Under the pieces are notes generated by a model. The model searched no databases. It had not been told where the DNA came from and worked only from the letters and a program-made list of their open reading frames with translations. A program made the translations under genes and the position numbers. DNA of 46,997 nt. Origin: Lachnoclostridium sp. (GTDB taxonomy: Bacteria > Bacillota > Clostridia > Lachnospirales > Lachnospiraceae). Shown in pieces: positions 1-8,796 of the stretch (position 1 is the first letter of the stretch; every line of letters starts with the position of its first letter). The DNA is taken from NCBI GenBank assembly GCA_021770065.1, contig JAETRR010000031.1, positions 1 through 46,997 of the forward strand, read 5' to 3'.

Positions 1-782
1 TTTAAAGCATCTGACACCTCCTGCTGGGTAAAGCCAAAGGAATCCTCGTATTTTTCCGAAGTTGTTGTCACTACTTCGAGATTATTCAGATCCGAGAAAA
101 TGGATTCCTTGCTCACCCGGGTGATCCCCGTCATAATGGCCCGATCCAGATAGGGATTTGTCTTGAACGTGGAATTAAACAGGCTCCGGGTAAAGGAAAC
201 CGCCTCTTCCCAATAGCCGTTTACATAGGCTTCCTGCATCGGCGTATCATACTCATCCAGCAGAATAATGACCTTTTTTCCGTAATAACGGGATAAATAT
301 TCCGACAGCTGATTGATTGCAAAAGCGGCATCTACATCATCCATATCCTTTGTCTTTCTTCGAAAAGCTGCCTTTTCCTGCTCCGTCAGACAGGAGCTCT
401 CAAGTAAAAACGCATTTCTGGCATACTCCCTGGCAATCAGCTCGCAGATCAGCTTCCGCATGTTATAAAAATCCGTGCTTTTTATCTCCGCAAAGCTTAA
501 AAAAATCACAGGATAGGTTCCATGAAGCTTCCGGTACTTCTCCTCCTCCCAAATCCTAAGTCCCTCAAACACCCGGCCCTGTCCTGCGTATTTCACAGAA
601 AAGAACCGTTCCACCGTATTCATCATCAGGGTCTTTCCAAAACGTCTGGGACGGGTAATCAGTGTAACAGAATCACCATTTTCCCACCATTCCTTGATAA
701 ACAGGGTCTTATCCACATAAAAATAATCATTTGTAATCAAGTGTTCAAAATTCTGATGTCCGATCCCTACGGTTCTTGCCAT
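1..782 (-). CDS. AAA-ATPase-like protein, C-terminus outside window
   Basis: About 260 residues are visible and the gene runs off the left edge without a stop. The protein starts MARTVGIGHQNFEHL, then has a 'YVDKTLFI' segment and a Walker A-like RPRRFGKT. A Walker B-like VIILLDEYDTP and 'AIMTGITRVSKESIFSDLNN' follow. This is the layout of the AAA-ATPase-like family (PF09820 type), whose full members usually carry a C-terminal PD-(D/E)XK nuclease-like domain; that part would lie outside the window. The ATG at 782 has a GGGAGAT ribosome-binding site directly upstream. Cellular role is unknown; such genes occur in large, variable families in gut Clostridia and Bacteroidetes. A second, different family member lies at 16776-17900, and both follow a copy of the same terminator-containing repeat. 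Confidence 0.85.
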   Translation of the reverse strand, partial: MARTVGIGHQNFEHLITNDYFYVDKTLFIKEWWENGDSVTLITRPRRFGKTLMMNTVERFFSVKYAGQGRVFEGLRIWEEEKYRKLHGTYPVIFLSFAEIKSTDFYNMRKLICELIAREYARNAFLLESSCLTEQEKAAFRRKTKDMDDVDAAFAINQLSEYLSRYYGKKVIILLDEYDTPMQEAYVNGYWEEAVSFTRSLFNSTFKTNPYLDRAIMTGITRVSKESIFSDLNNLEVVTTTSEKYEDSFGFTQQEVSDAL

Positions 783-838
783 ATCTCCCGTCCTTCCATG
801 CCCTCTTAATGGCAATATTGGTTTTCCTTATAAATATC

Positions 839-883
839 AAAAACAGCCCTTTGTTATCTCTAGTATAGCAACAAAGGACTGTT
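839..883 (-). terminator. Rho-independent terminator of the glycan operon
   Basis: Read on the minus strand, a 14-bp stem (AACAGTCCTTTGTT pairing with AACAAAGGGCTGTT, allowing G-U) with a ~14-nt loop is followed by TTTTTGATATTT. It starts three bases after the stop codon of the glycosyltransferase ending at 887. Confidence 0.8.
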
Positions 884-955
884 GATTCAATGATTATTCT
901 CCATTTTCTCTCCGTCAGTTTCCGTCAGGCCGAAGGCTTTCATGGATTCTTCCGA
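839..955. repeat. Long dispersed direct repeat, copy A
   Basis: This segment aligns with 17977-18092 in the same orientation at roughly 80% identity (counted by eye, about 18 mismatches in the first 100 bp). It includes the terminator and the 3' end of the glycosyltransferase gene, coding for a C-terminal tail with AFGLT and NNH. Exact shared blocks include TTCAATGATTATT and GTCAGGCCGAAGGCT. Confidence 0.75.
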
Positions 956-2116
956 AAATACCAGCGTCTCGTCCAGCATATGTACCTTTTCCTGGGGATA
1001 CTTTCTCACAAGCTCTCCGTACAGCTCTTTTCTGGATCTCTCATAGGTATTGGCAATCACAATGGCGTCAAAGGATATACGGGGGACTGCCTCCGGGCTC
1101 TCGACCGGCAGCCCCATATCCCGAAGCTGCACATAATTGCGGTCCACCCATGCGGACACCGGGCAGAATCCTGTTTCCTTCAAAAAATGATGCATCCTCT
1201 GTCCGAACAGCCCTGCACCGTAGAGAACAATCCTATCTCCCTTCTTCACTTTCGGAAACGGGAACAGAAAGCAAAGCTTTTCATACCCCCGGTAAAGGCT
1301 GACGGCCCGGGGCAGCATCACAAAGAGCAGGTATATCTTCCACTGCTGCCTCAAATCAAAAATGTCTGCATATTTCTCCAGACTTTTGTCTGTTGTCTCA
1401 TACAATATGCGGAATTTCTCTCTCTCCAGATCTCTGTCCGGAATTTTCTTTACCATGGAAGACAGCGTCTGCCGGTAATGATAAAAGCACTCGTCCATCA
1501 CATAGACGCTGTCTGCGTTCAGCAGGCATGGATAGATACAGGCCGCATCCTCTCCTATGGTGATGCGCTCGTCCACTTCGTACTGAAAAGCTTCCAGACA
1601 TTCCTTCCGGAACAGCTTGTCCCACAGGCCTCCATAGATGCCCCACTCGAAAAAACCGTTATTGACTATCATCCGCGGATATACTTCTCTTACCAGTTCC
1701 TGCTTCCCGTACCTTCCTTCCGGGATTCCGTGAAGCACCTTCCTGACTGCAGTTCCGGTATCCTCGCAGTGGCCGCACATGACGATGTCTGCTTTTTCCT
1801 CTGTCATTTTCCGGTACATGCTCCGGTACATATCCGGTTCAATCCAGTCGTCGGCATCCACATAAGCAATATACTCTCCTTTTGCCGCTTTTAAGCCTTC
1901 CTTGCGGGCGCTGACCAGGCCGCCGTTTTCTCTGTGAAGCACGACAACCCGAGGATCCTTCTGTCTGTATTCCTCACATACGGCAGCGCAGCCGTCTGTG
2001 GAGCCGTCGTTCACCAGAAGAATTTCCAGATCCGTAAAGGTCTGATGAATCAGGCTATCGATACACTGAGGCAGGTAAGCTTTTGCATTGTAGATTGGAA
2101 CTATTACACTGATCAT
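887..2116 (-). CDS. GT2 glycosyltransferase with C-terminal Rossmann module
   Basis: A 409-residue protein. Residues 1-220 are a GT-A family 2 glycosyltransferase: ISVIVPIYNAKAYL at the start, VNDGSTD near 35-41 and the metal-binding DADD at 87-90. Residues 292-380 form a separate module, GDRIVLYGAGLFGQR followed by WVDRN and a DAIVIAN strand, which recurs across this locus. It probably transfers a nucleotide-activated sugar to a surface glycan on the cytoplasmic side. I chose the ATG at 2116 because the GT2 fold begins there and GGGGGA lies upstream; longer frames to 2209 would run into the upstream gene. It is the last gene of the operon. Its tail (AFGLTETDGEKMENNH) lies inside a repeat also found at 18 kb. 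Donor and acceptor cannot be predicted. Confidence 0.88.
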   Translation of the reverse strand: MISVIVPIYNAKAYLPQCIDSLIHQTFTDLEILLVNDGSTDGCAAVCEEYRQKDPRVVVLHRENGGLVSARKEGLKAAKGEYIAYVDADDWIEPDMYRSMYRKMTEEKADIVMCGHCEDTGTAVRKVLHGIPEGRYGKQELVREVYPRMIVNNGFFEWGIYGGLWDKLFRKECLEAFQYEVDERITIGEDAACIYPCLLNADSVYVMDECFYHYRQTLSSMVKKIPDRDLEREKFRILYETTDKSLEKYADIFDLRQQWKIYLLFVMLPRAVSLYRGYEKLCFLFPFPKVKKGDRIVLYGAGLFGQRMHHFLKETGFCPVSAWVDRNYVQLRDMGLPVESPEAVPRISFDAIVIANTYERSRKELYGELVRKYPQEKVHMLDETLVFSEESMKAFGLTETDGEKMENNH

Positions 2117-2135
2117 TCTGCATTTCCCCCGTCTG

Positions 2136-3584
2136 TCACAGACGGCCGGCATCTGACACTTTTTCCAGCAGGAATTCCGCTGCTCTGTCTGACGCATGCC
2201 CGTCATCATAATTCCCCATGGAATTCATAAATAAATCCAGTTTCTCCCGATAGGACACTTCATTAAATTTTTTTATATTTTCAAATATTTCTTCATTGGA
2301 AAATGCCCGGATATAGGGAAGCTTCTGAAATGGAATATAAAAATTTCTCGTCTTTCTATATTCCTCAAAATCCGGCTGATACAAAAAAACCGGCCTTTTT
2401 GAGAAAGAAAAATCATACATGCAGCCGGAGTAATCTGTAATCAGTACGTCCGATGCAGCCAGAAGCTCCTCAAAATCCTCATAAGCCCCGGCATCAATAT
2501 AATCGGTGTCCTTCTCAAACGGGTACCTGATATTCCTGTTCAAAGGGTGGCGGCTGACAAGCATTACAAACTCTTTTTCAAATCTCGCGGAAAGTGCTCT
2601 TAAAACCTCCGCTAAATCCAGGTTATAGCACTCATTCTGAAAATCATCCCTAAATGTAGGCGCATACAGAGCAATTCCCGCATCCCGATCGAGAGCATAA
2701 TGCCGGACAATCCGTTCCCTTGCCTGATCCATATTCCAGAAAATATCCTGCCGCGGCAGGCCGTACTTTAAGATCGTCCCGTCATACCAGAAGGATGTCT
2801 GGTACAACCGGGTGTAAAATTCACTCCCCGACAAAAAGGCATCTGCCATCCGTGAATCCCGTTTTGCATTTGATACATAGGAATCCGGCAGGAGTTCTTC
2901 AATATCTGCTTCCACCCTTTTCCCCGGCGCCGCGCCGTGCCAGGTCTGAAGATAAAACTGCCCTTCCCTTTTCCGTGAATCAAAAGTCTTTCTGATGTTA
3001 TCCACCCATACACGGGCGGTTGCCAGTTCCTCATAGTATTCTCTGCTGTCAATCACTACCGTGCGTATCTCATCCGGAAAATAACCTGACTGCTCCCCGG
3101 AAACTGCCCATACCAGATCCAGGCAATGGGAACAATCCTGTTTTATCAGACTCTGCGCAATATATTTGGGATTGCCGCCGTACCCCAGTCCGCCGTGGTT
3201 CTGGAATAATATTTTTTTATCCTCAATGGGACGCAGCCACAATTCCTCATAGAATGCTTTCTGCAGTTCCTCCATGTCAGGGCAGATAATATTCACAATC
3301 CCATGCTTTTTTAAGAGCGCAGCGATCTCCTCCTTTACTGCCGCCTGTACTGCGATGATTACCAGCGCCTGCTTCATATGACGGGCTATGGATGAGAATT
3401 CATATACCTTTACACCGTATTTGTCCGTCTGATTGCTGTTCATCTCTGAAACAACAAATCCACGCACATTCCGCTCTATCCGTCTCTGGCATAGAGAAAG
3501 ATAAAAGATGTTCGCTGCTGTTCCCGCTCCGAATATGTACACTTCCTCTGCGCCGCGGCATTTGTCAAAGACAATATTTTTCAT
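2136..3584 (-). CDS. CDP-glycerol glycerophosphotransferase-like, N-terminal Rossmann module
   Basis: 482 residues. Residues 13-100 are the recurring module (EEVYIFGAGTAANIF, then GFVVSE and ALVIIAVQ). Residues 120-475 match the Glyphos_transf family (TagB/TagF type, PF04464): QTWHGAAPGKR at 213-223, YAPTFR at 307-312, ITDYSG at 382-387 and RPVFLYQPD at 397-405. Family members move glycerol-phosphate or ribitol-phosphate from CDP-alditols onto wall polymers, so a phosphodiester-containing surface polymer is plausible. The start has an AAGGA site. The ATG directly abuts the TGA of the preceding gene, so translation is probably coupled. No CDP-glycerol synthesis gene (tagD) is in the window. 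Confidence 0.88.
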   Translation of the reverse strand: MKNIVFDKCRGAEEVYIFGAGTAANIFYLSLCQRRIERNVRGFVVSEMNSNQTDKYGVKVYEFSSIARHMKQALVIIAVQAAVKEEIAALLKKHGIVNIICPDMEELQKAFYEELWLRPIEDKKILFQNHGGLGYGGNPKYIAQSLIKQDCSHCLDLVWAVSGEQSGYFPDEIRTVVIDSREYYEELATARVWVDNIRKTFDSRKREGQFYLQTWHGAAPGKRVEADIEELLPDSYVSNAKRDSRMADAFLSGSEFYTRLYQTSFWYDGTILKYGLPRQDIFWNMDQARERIVRHYALDRDAGIALYAPTFRDDFQNECYNLDLAEVLRALSARFEKEFVMLVSRHPLNRNIRYPFEKDTDYIDAGAYEDFEELLAASDVLITDYSGCMYDFSFSKRPVFLYQPDFEEYRKTRNFYIPFQKLPYIRAFSNEEIFENIKKFNEVSYREKLDLFMNSMGNYDDGHASDRAAEFLLEKVSDAGRL

Positions 3585-4718
3585 TCACGTTCCTTTCTGA
3601 TTGCAGGTTCTGGGAGAAAGCACCTGTTCTTTTCTGCATTTCTGCAAGACAATACAACTTATTTCCTTTATAACGCTGCTTGTCCCGACCGCAATTATGA
3701 TTCCATCTGTCTCTGAAATCTCTGTCTCTGAAAAATTCAGGCAGTTTTCATTTTCTTTCGGACATGTGACAAAATGCCCTGCCAGGTTCCACCCTTTATA
3801 GCGGAAATACGCATCCAGATTCTTTCCCCAGATGCCGTTTCCATATATGTAAACTCTCTCATGGGACTGATAAAAAGCTTCCAGCTCCTCATAATCAAAG
3901 GATGCCTCGCCCACCGGATAGCGGTGCATACGTCTCACATGATCCTTTATGAAACTGACATCGTAATCCAAATCTCTGTCAATATACTCAAATGCGCACA
4001 GCGCATTTGAAAAACCTATATTATCAAAGGAAAGTGCTTTCCTTTTTATCACCGGAATCCTCATATCACGGATAAGCTCAAAGGAATGCATTCCATACGG
4101 ATTCTCTCCGGGCTCTGGCGAAAGCCGCGGATTCATGCACTCCATATAGCTCTTTGCGCAATACCCTTTGCAATTCAGATACCTGTTTATACCCAGTTCA
4201 AAAAAACGGATTGCATCCAGATGATTTTCCGGATACTGTAACTGATCCCAGAAGTCAAAAAATTCTCTGCTGTGGAGTAATTTTCTCTTGAATACAAGGA
4301 AGTAGCTTTGTATATGGGGAAAATCCGCAATTCCCTCTGTATTTCCCGGATGCCTGGTTATGCCCCAGAAATCGCATGCTTCCTGTTCCATCCTTTGAAA
4401 CATCTCACAAAAGGGATACAACGGGCCATAAAAAGTATCATTGGCAAGGAGCAGCTCCTCATAGTCTTCCAATACGCCTGCGGCAGAAAGTGAGAGCAGC
4501 GTATCTTTATATGCCCCTGCGTCGTAGCCCTGGTTATCCCTGCACAGGATTTCATCCGCATATTTTTCCGGATATTCGCGGCCCTTTCTTATCTCCGGAA
4601 AATTGCAGACAACAATAAGATGGGTTAAATGTCTTTTTATTTCCTTTAAAACCAGTTCAATATATGGATCAACCGCTCCTTCCACATCGTATATTACATA
4701 TATTCCCAGTCTTTTCAT
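3585..4718 (-). CDS. RgpF-like rhamnan-synthesis glycosyltransferase with C-terminal Rossmann module
   Basis: 377 residues. The N-terminal ~270 residues resemble the rhamnan synthesis protein F family (PF05045): RDNQGYDAGAYKD near 60-72 and LLANDTFYGPL near 90-100. RgpF-type enzymes build rhamnose-rich wall polysaccharides. Residues 289-365 are the recurring module (VYIYGNGIWGKN, with Asn replacing the Ala of YGAG). The start at 4718 is preferred over an in-frame ATG at 4730 because GGAGAACAGC sits immediately before it. The stop abuts the next start. Without a rhamnose (rml) pathway in the window, the sugar cannot be assigned. Confidence 0.82.
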   Translation of the reverse strand: MKRLGIYVIYDVEGAVDPYIELVLKEIKRHLTHLIVVCNFPEIRKGREYPEKYADEILCRDNQGYDAGAYKDTLLSLSAAGVLEDYEELLLANDTFYGPLYPFCEMFQRMEQEACDFWGITRHPGNTEGIADFPHIQSYFLVFKRKLLHSREFFDFWDQLQYPENHLDAIRFFELGINRYLNCKGYCAKSYMECMNPRLSPEPGENPYGMHSFELIRDMRIPVIKRKALSFDNIGFSNALCAFEYIDRDLDYDVSFIKDHVRRMHRYPVGEASFDYEELEAFYQSHERVYIYGNGIWGKNLDAYFRYKGWNLAGHFVTCPKENENCLNFSETEISETDGIIIAVGTSSVIKEISCIVLQKCRKEQVLSPRTCNQKGT

Positions 4719-4745
4719 GCTGTTCTCCATACGCAGTTCTCTGCA

Positions 4746-6158
4746 TTAATTGTTACTGCACCAACAATTGATCGTATCCTGCAAAGCTGTCTCTAACCGT
4801 TCCCCAAAGCTTTTCATGGAAAAATGAGCCTCATAGGTACGTCTTGCCTTCCTGCCTATTTCAGACAGCTTTCCCTGGTTACGGATTATCTGCTTCATTT
4901 TTTCACTTAGTCCCCCGGGATCTCCGGTTTTACAGATAAAACCGTTTTTGCCGTCCTCTATATATTGTGCAGTTCCTGTTTTATCAGATACAATGCATGG
5001 TTTCCCCCACATCATCCCCTCCGTTATAACAATTGGAAGCGGATCCTCCCGGGACGGGCATACTATCACATCTATTTTTTTATAAGCTTCCTTCATCTGC
5101 TTTCTTGTAAAAAGGCCTTTTATCTTAATTGACTCATCTTCAGACACCATTTCTTTTATCTGACTGCTGTATTCGTCTGTTCCAATAAAACCGATTATCC
5201 AAAACTGTGTTTTCCTTTTCTCTTGAACATTCAACTGCCTTATAGCCCTTATAAAAATGTCCTGTGCTTTTCTGGGGCATACCATTCCCACCATTGCAAA
5301 AACCATTTCTCCTGTATTCTCTTTCAAAGCACTTTCTTCGTTCTCATCCGGAATGCCGTAAGAGAATGTCTTTTTGATTCTGCCTGGAAAATATGCATTA
5401 AAATTTCTCTGTGCAATATTGCTCACCGCATAAATACCTATGGCTCTTCTTTCATTTCCGTCGATATATTTCCGAAACCGTTTTAACGTTTTTTCATATA
5501 ATTCTTCCGGTTCATGTATCCACCACATAACAGGTTTTATTCTGCTTATCTCATAGGCGCATAACAGCATCTGGAATACATTTACCAGCACCACATCAAA
5601 TTTGTTAATCAGGAACAGTTCTTCCCTATGTACATACGGCAATGCCGGGCAGAGTACAGCATCTATGCCATTGTCCGTTATTTCATCTATAAAAACTTTA
5701 TCCCCTCCGGGTGCCGCCAGCAGAACATTATTTCCACGTTCCTGCAAGGCTCTCGCTGCATATACCGCCGCAATTGTCCCTCCGTCATAATTCAAAGCTG
5801 TAGAAATAATCAGAATCTTCTTTCCGCTATTTTTTATCGTTTTCACATCTTTGCAATACAAACTGAATGTCCCATGATACATTTCGCTGACCAGACGTTC
5901 CCAGTACCAGATATTATCTTCTTCGGCCCCCAGCTCCAGCAGCTGGCTTTTCATAGCTTCTTCACTGGCACTCATCAGCACGATTTTGTCATAGGAAAGC
6001 TGCCCGACCGCATAAGGAGCAAGAACCGGGCATCCATCCATGCATGTTCCCTGCAGTTTGGGATTATTATCAAGAAATGCAGTAATCTCTATATCCTTTG
6101 ATATCTGCTCTTTCCTCTCCTGATAAAATCTTCCCGCACCAAAGATAATGATTTTCAT
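4746..6158 (-). CDS. GT4-type glycosyltransferase with N-terminal Rossmann module
   Basis: 470 residues. Residues 1-90 are the recurring module at the extreme N-terminus (MKIIIFGAGRFYQER, then FLDNNPKLQG). A GT-B fold glycosyltransferase follows from about 110 to 460. The family 1/4 C-terminal signature is clear: CPSREDPLPIVITEGMMWGK, then DKTGTAQYIEDGKNGF, where the glutamate of EGM is the conserved E of the EX7E-type motif. It probably adds a hexose to a lipid-linked or growing glycan on the inner membrane face. AAGGAGAG lies about 7 nt before the ATG. The gene is clearly AT-richer than the metabolic genes to the right, suggesting a different origin. Confidence 0.88.
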   Translation of the reverse strand: MKIIIFGAGRFYQERKEQISKDIEITAFLDNNPKLQGTCMDGCPVLAPYAVGQLSYDKIVLMSASEEAMKSQLLELGAEEDNIWYWERLVSEMYHGTFSLYCKDVKTIKNSGKKILIISTALNYDGGTIAAVYAARALQERGNNVLLAAPGGDKVFIDEITDNGIDAVLCPALPYVHREELFLINKFDVVLVNVFQMLLCAYEISRIKPVMWWIHEPEELYEKTLKRFRKYIDGNERRAIGIYAVSNIAQRNFNAYFPGRIKKTFSYGIPDENEESALKENTGEMVFAMVGMVCPRKAQDIFIRAIRQLNVQEKRKTQFWIIGFIGTDEYSSQIKEMVSEDESIKIKGLFTRKQMKEAYKKIDVIVCPSREDPLPIVITEGMMWGKPCIVSDKTGTAQYIEDGKNGFICKTGDPGGLSEKMKQIIRNQGKLSEIGRKARRTYEAHFSMKSFGERLETALQDTINCWCSNN

Positions 6159-6209
6159 ACTTTCTCTCCTTCGGAACTGTCAGACACCTTTAAAAATTTA
6201 TTTCAAATT

Positions 6210-7499
6210 TTAAAAAATATAATACTCTTCAAGATTTAGGAGCTTCAGCCCTCTATTTGATAAATATTGATATATCTGTTCATTGGCCGCTATGATTATC
6301 CCACCGCTTTTTAAAACATCCTCCGTACTGAGAACTCTATTTCCATACTCCGTTTTGTTACCGATATTGTCATTTCTGATATCCGTTGTTCCCTGCAGAA
6401 GTATTCCCTGTTCCCTGCAAAACTGCTGAAATATCCTTCCCCTGTATCCCAATCCCCATAAAAAAACCGGTTGTTCTTTGCCGACAGCTTCTTTCAATTT
6501 TTCTGCTGTCATTCTAAGCTGGCTCATAAAATCCGTACAATCACAGATCCATGCCCGATCATAAGGAAGCTCTTTTATCCTTCTTACACAGACATTCAGC
6601 ATTTTATTTTGAAAATGAATTACATGCCTTGCAAGAAAGCAGCCGGACAAATCATAAAATTCCCGGTTATAATCTTCTCTATGACAGTTTTTCATCTCTA
6701 ACAGCCCATTTCTAATCAGCAATGCCCCAAGCTGCTTTTCCAGCAAATCATTTTCACCATCTTTTGAGATGGTCTCATTTACTAACATCACAGCTTTATA
6801 TAAATCAAGAGGATTTCTATTTGCGGAAATCTGTGTTTTCGTGCCTGCCCTGTAAAATATCAGAGGAATATCCTTTACACAGCATATTTCTGCAGCATTT
6901 ATCATGGCTGTGCACGAAAAAAATACATCATTACAGCATGCAAGAGACTGGAAGTATATCCTGTTCTCTTTTAAAAATGCCGTTCTGCACAGCTTATTCC
7001 AAGCCACTGTTGCTGCGTCAAATAGCCAGCTCTCTCTCTGGCTCCTATGGATTCTGTCTTGATCCGGCATGTATTTAGTTCCAAAACATCTCCTTTTGTT
7101 TTCCATATAAAAAATCTGATAGCCGCAAATGCAGACATCTGCCCCGTTTTCACAGATACACTGATACATTTTTTCCAGAAAGTTTTCATCAAATATATCA
7201 TCGGCATCCAGAAAGATTGTATAGTCTCCTGTGACTTCTGAAAATCCAATATTCCGGGCTTCCCCGGCGCCTGCATTATGATCCAGTCTGATTACCTGCA
7301 TATTTTCATATTGGCACTGATATTGTTTTAATATTTGTATAGTCAGTTCGTCATCTGACATATCGTCCACACAGATTAGTTCCAATGCTTGAAAGCTCTG
7401 TTTAAATACGGATTCCAATGATTCCTGCAGATATATTCCCGTGTTATGTACCGGCATAACTACTGATATGATTACTTTCTTATAATTGTTCCCGGCCAT
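6210..7499 (-). CDS. GT2 glycosyltransferase with C-terminal Rossmann module
   Basis: 429 residues from the ATG at 7499, which follows AAAGGAGAGGGC; an upstream in-frame ATG at 7559 has no such site and precedes the conserved fold. The N-terminal half is a GT2 glycosyltransferase: VIISVVMPVHNTG, CVDDMSDD and the metal-binding DADD in 'IFLDADDIFDENF'. The last 88 residues (342-429) are a diverged copy of the recurring module, with PVFLWGLGYRGRIF, TDIRND and GIIIAANEQ. It sits within a run of same-strand genes with short gaps, so it is part of the glycan operon. Sugar specificity is unknown. Confidence 0.86.
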   Translation of the reverse strand: MAGNNYKKVIISVVMPVHNTGIYLQESLESVFKQSFQALELICVDDMSDDELTIQILKQYQCQYENMQVIRLDHNAGAGEARNIGFSEVTGDYTIFLDADDIFDENFLEKMYQCICENGADVCICGYQIFYMENKRRCFGTKYMPDQDRIHRSQRESWLFDAATVAWNKLCRTAFLKENRIYFQSLACCNDVFFSCTAMINAAEICCVKDIPLIFYRAGTKTQISANRNPLDLYKAVMLVNETISKDGENDLLEKQLGALLIRNGLLEMKNCHREDYNREFYDLSGCFLARHVIHFQNKMLNVCVRRIKELPYDRAWICDCTDFMSQLRMTAEKLKEAVGKEQPVFLWGLGYRGRIFQQFCREQGILLQGTTDIRNDNIGNKTEYGNRVLSTEDVLKSGGIIIAANEQIYQYLSNRGLKLLNLEEYYIF

Positions 7500-7593
7500 G
7501 CCCTCTCCTTTATACTCCCTTCCCCTGGGCTTTTCATTACAGATGCAGCTTATCCTCAAATATAAGGCAAAAGATACTTTTTACAATCACTAG

Positions 7594-8778
7594 CTAGTAA
7601 CGGGAAATCGGACCCAGAATCGGTTTTCCTGCGTGCCATCCATTCCTAAGGATTTCTTCCTGTATGGACTGGAACAATTCTTCATCTTCTACCGCCACCA
7701 CAATATAATCAAAGCTCCTATTCAAAAGTGCAGCCGGGCTTTCAACTGCCAGTCCTTCTTCACAATATTCCTTATATTTCTTATCAACCCAGGAAACAAT
7801 CTGATATAATCCGCGTTTTCTCTGGGCTTCACAAACATCTCTTCCTGTGTTTCCTGCTCCATATAGTACGATACGGCTTCCATTCGGAATGATATGATAT
7901 GGAAAACGGTATTTACGCATATCTTCTTCAAAAATATTTACAGCCAGTTCCATATTTTTAGAAATCTCCCGATTGTTTTTTACTGCTATGTCATAAACCT
8001 TTAAACATGCATCTTCATAAAATCTTTCATAAATTTTTCTATATTCATTTAAAACATGTTCTTCCGGCACATATTCCCAAGTAGCTGTTAACAGATAAAA
8101 TAAATCGGCCGCATTTTTATATGTATCCTCTGACACGGTAAACGCAGCAATATTTTGCAGGCAGTTCTGTGTAAATGGAAGATACTTTTTTGCGGACACT
8201 GCCGAAAATAACAGCTTTGTTGCCTCAAAACGCCCGGATTCTATTACCTTGCTTCTCACTTTGCTTACAGCTCTCATATAATTCAAATTAACATCATGCA
8301 GCACAACGGTTGCGTCCTTTGCCAGAAAAGGTAATATGCACAGCAAATCCAGTACTTCCCCCGGCAGCTCATGAGTTGTGTCTATAACAGCAAAGTCAAT
8401 GTTATTCCCAATTGTTTCTATATAGGCGCCAATTGTTCTGCCTAATAAAAATTTATGCATAATACCTGTCATATCTATATAAGATACAAGCCTGGCATAT
8501 TCATATCCTGTCTTCTTCGCACAGTCATAATATAGCGTCTCACTCAAATCAACCGAATAAATCTCACATCTGTTTTCCAGCATTGACATGCAATTTGCGA
8601 TTACTGCTGTTGTTCCCCCTTCCGCAATTCCAATTTCCAGCAGCTTCTTTGGTTTTTTTTCTTTCAATAAACCACATAAAAACGCATGATCATTATTACT
8701 CATTTCACATACAAAATCTGCTTCTGAACGCAGCAGACAAAACGGGTCTTCCCACAACCCAGCATAAGTATAAAACAT
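7594..8778 (-). CDS. Class I SAM methyltransferase-like protein with C-terminal Rossmann module
   Basis: 394 residues. Residues ~40-160 look like a class I SAM-dependent methyltransferase: LLEIGIAEGGTTAVIA is the glycine-rich motif I, IYSVDLSE places the acidic residue after strand 2, and VVLHDV ends a later strand. The family resembles sugar or cephalosporin-hydroxylase-like O-methyltransferases (Methyltransf_24 type), so methylation of a glycan residue is plausible. Residues 300-394 carry the recurring module (GSRIVLYGAGNTGR, WVDKK, YIVVAVED). It is joined by an FPYH linker nearly identical to that in the fusion protein at 10717-13038, so the two modules share recent ancestry. Confidence 0.8.
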   Translation of the reverse strand: MFYTYAGLWEDPFCLLRSEADFVCEMSNNDHAFLCGLLKEKKPKKLLEIGIAEGGTTAVIANCMSMLENRCEIYSVDLSETLYYDCAKKTGYEYARLVSYIDMTGIMHKFLLGRTIGAYIETIGNNIDFAVIDTTHELPGEVLDLLCILPFLAKDATVVLHDVNLNYMRAVSKVRSKVIESGRFEATKLLFSAVSAKKYLPFTQNCLQNIAAFTVSEDTYKNAADLFYLLTATWEYVPEEHVLNEYRKIYERFYEDACLKVYDIAVKNNREISKNMELAVNIFEEDMRKYRFPYHIIPNGSRIVLYGAGNTGRDVCEAQRKRGLYQIVSWVDKKYKEYCEEGLAVESPAALLNRSFDYIVVAVEDEELFQSIQEEILRNGWHAGKPILGPISRY

Positions 8779-8796
8779 AACAAATTTTCTCCTTGC

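Noticed and set aside
890..1894. Long plus-strand open frame opposite the first glycosyltransferase
   Set aside because: It is antisense to a clear GT2 gene, has no ribosome-binding site and shows no recognisable protein features. The same applies to long antisense frames at 21004-21987 and 23409-24554.
5223..5486. Small plus-strand genes in the glycan locus
   Set aside because: All are within GT genes on the opposite strand and lack start signals.
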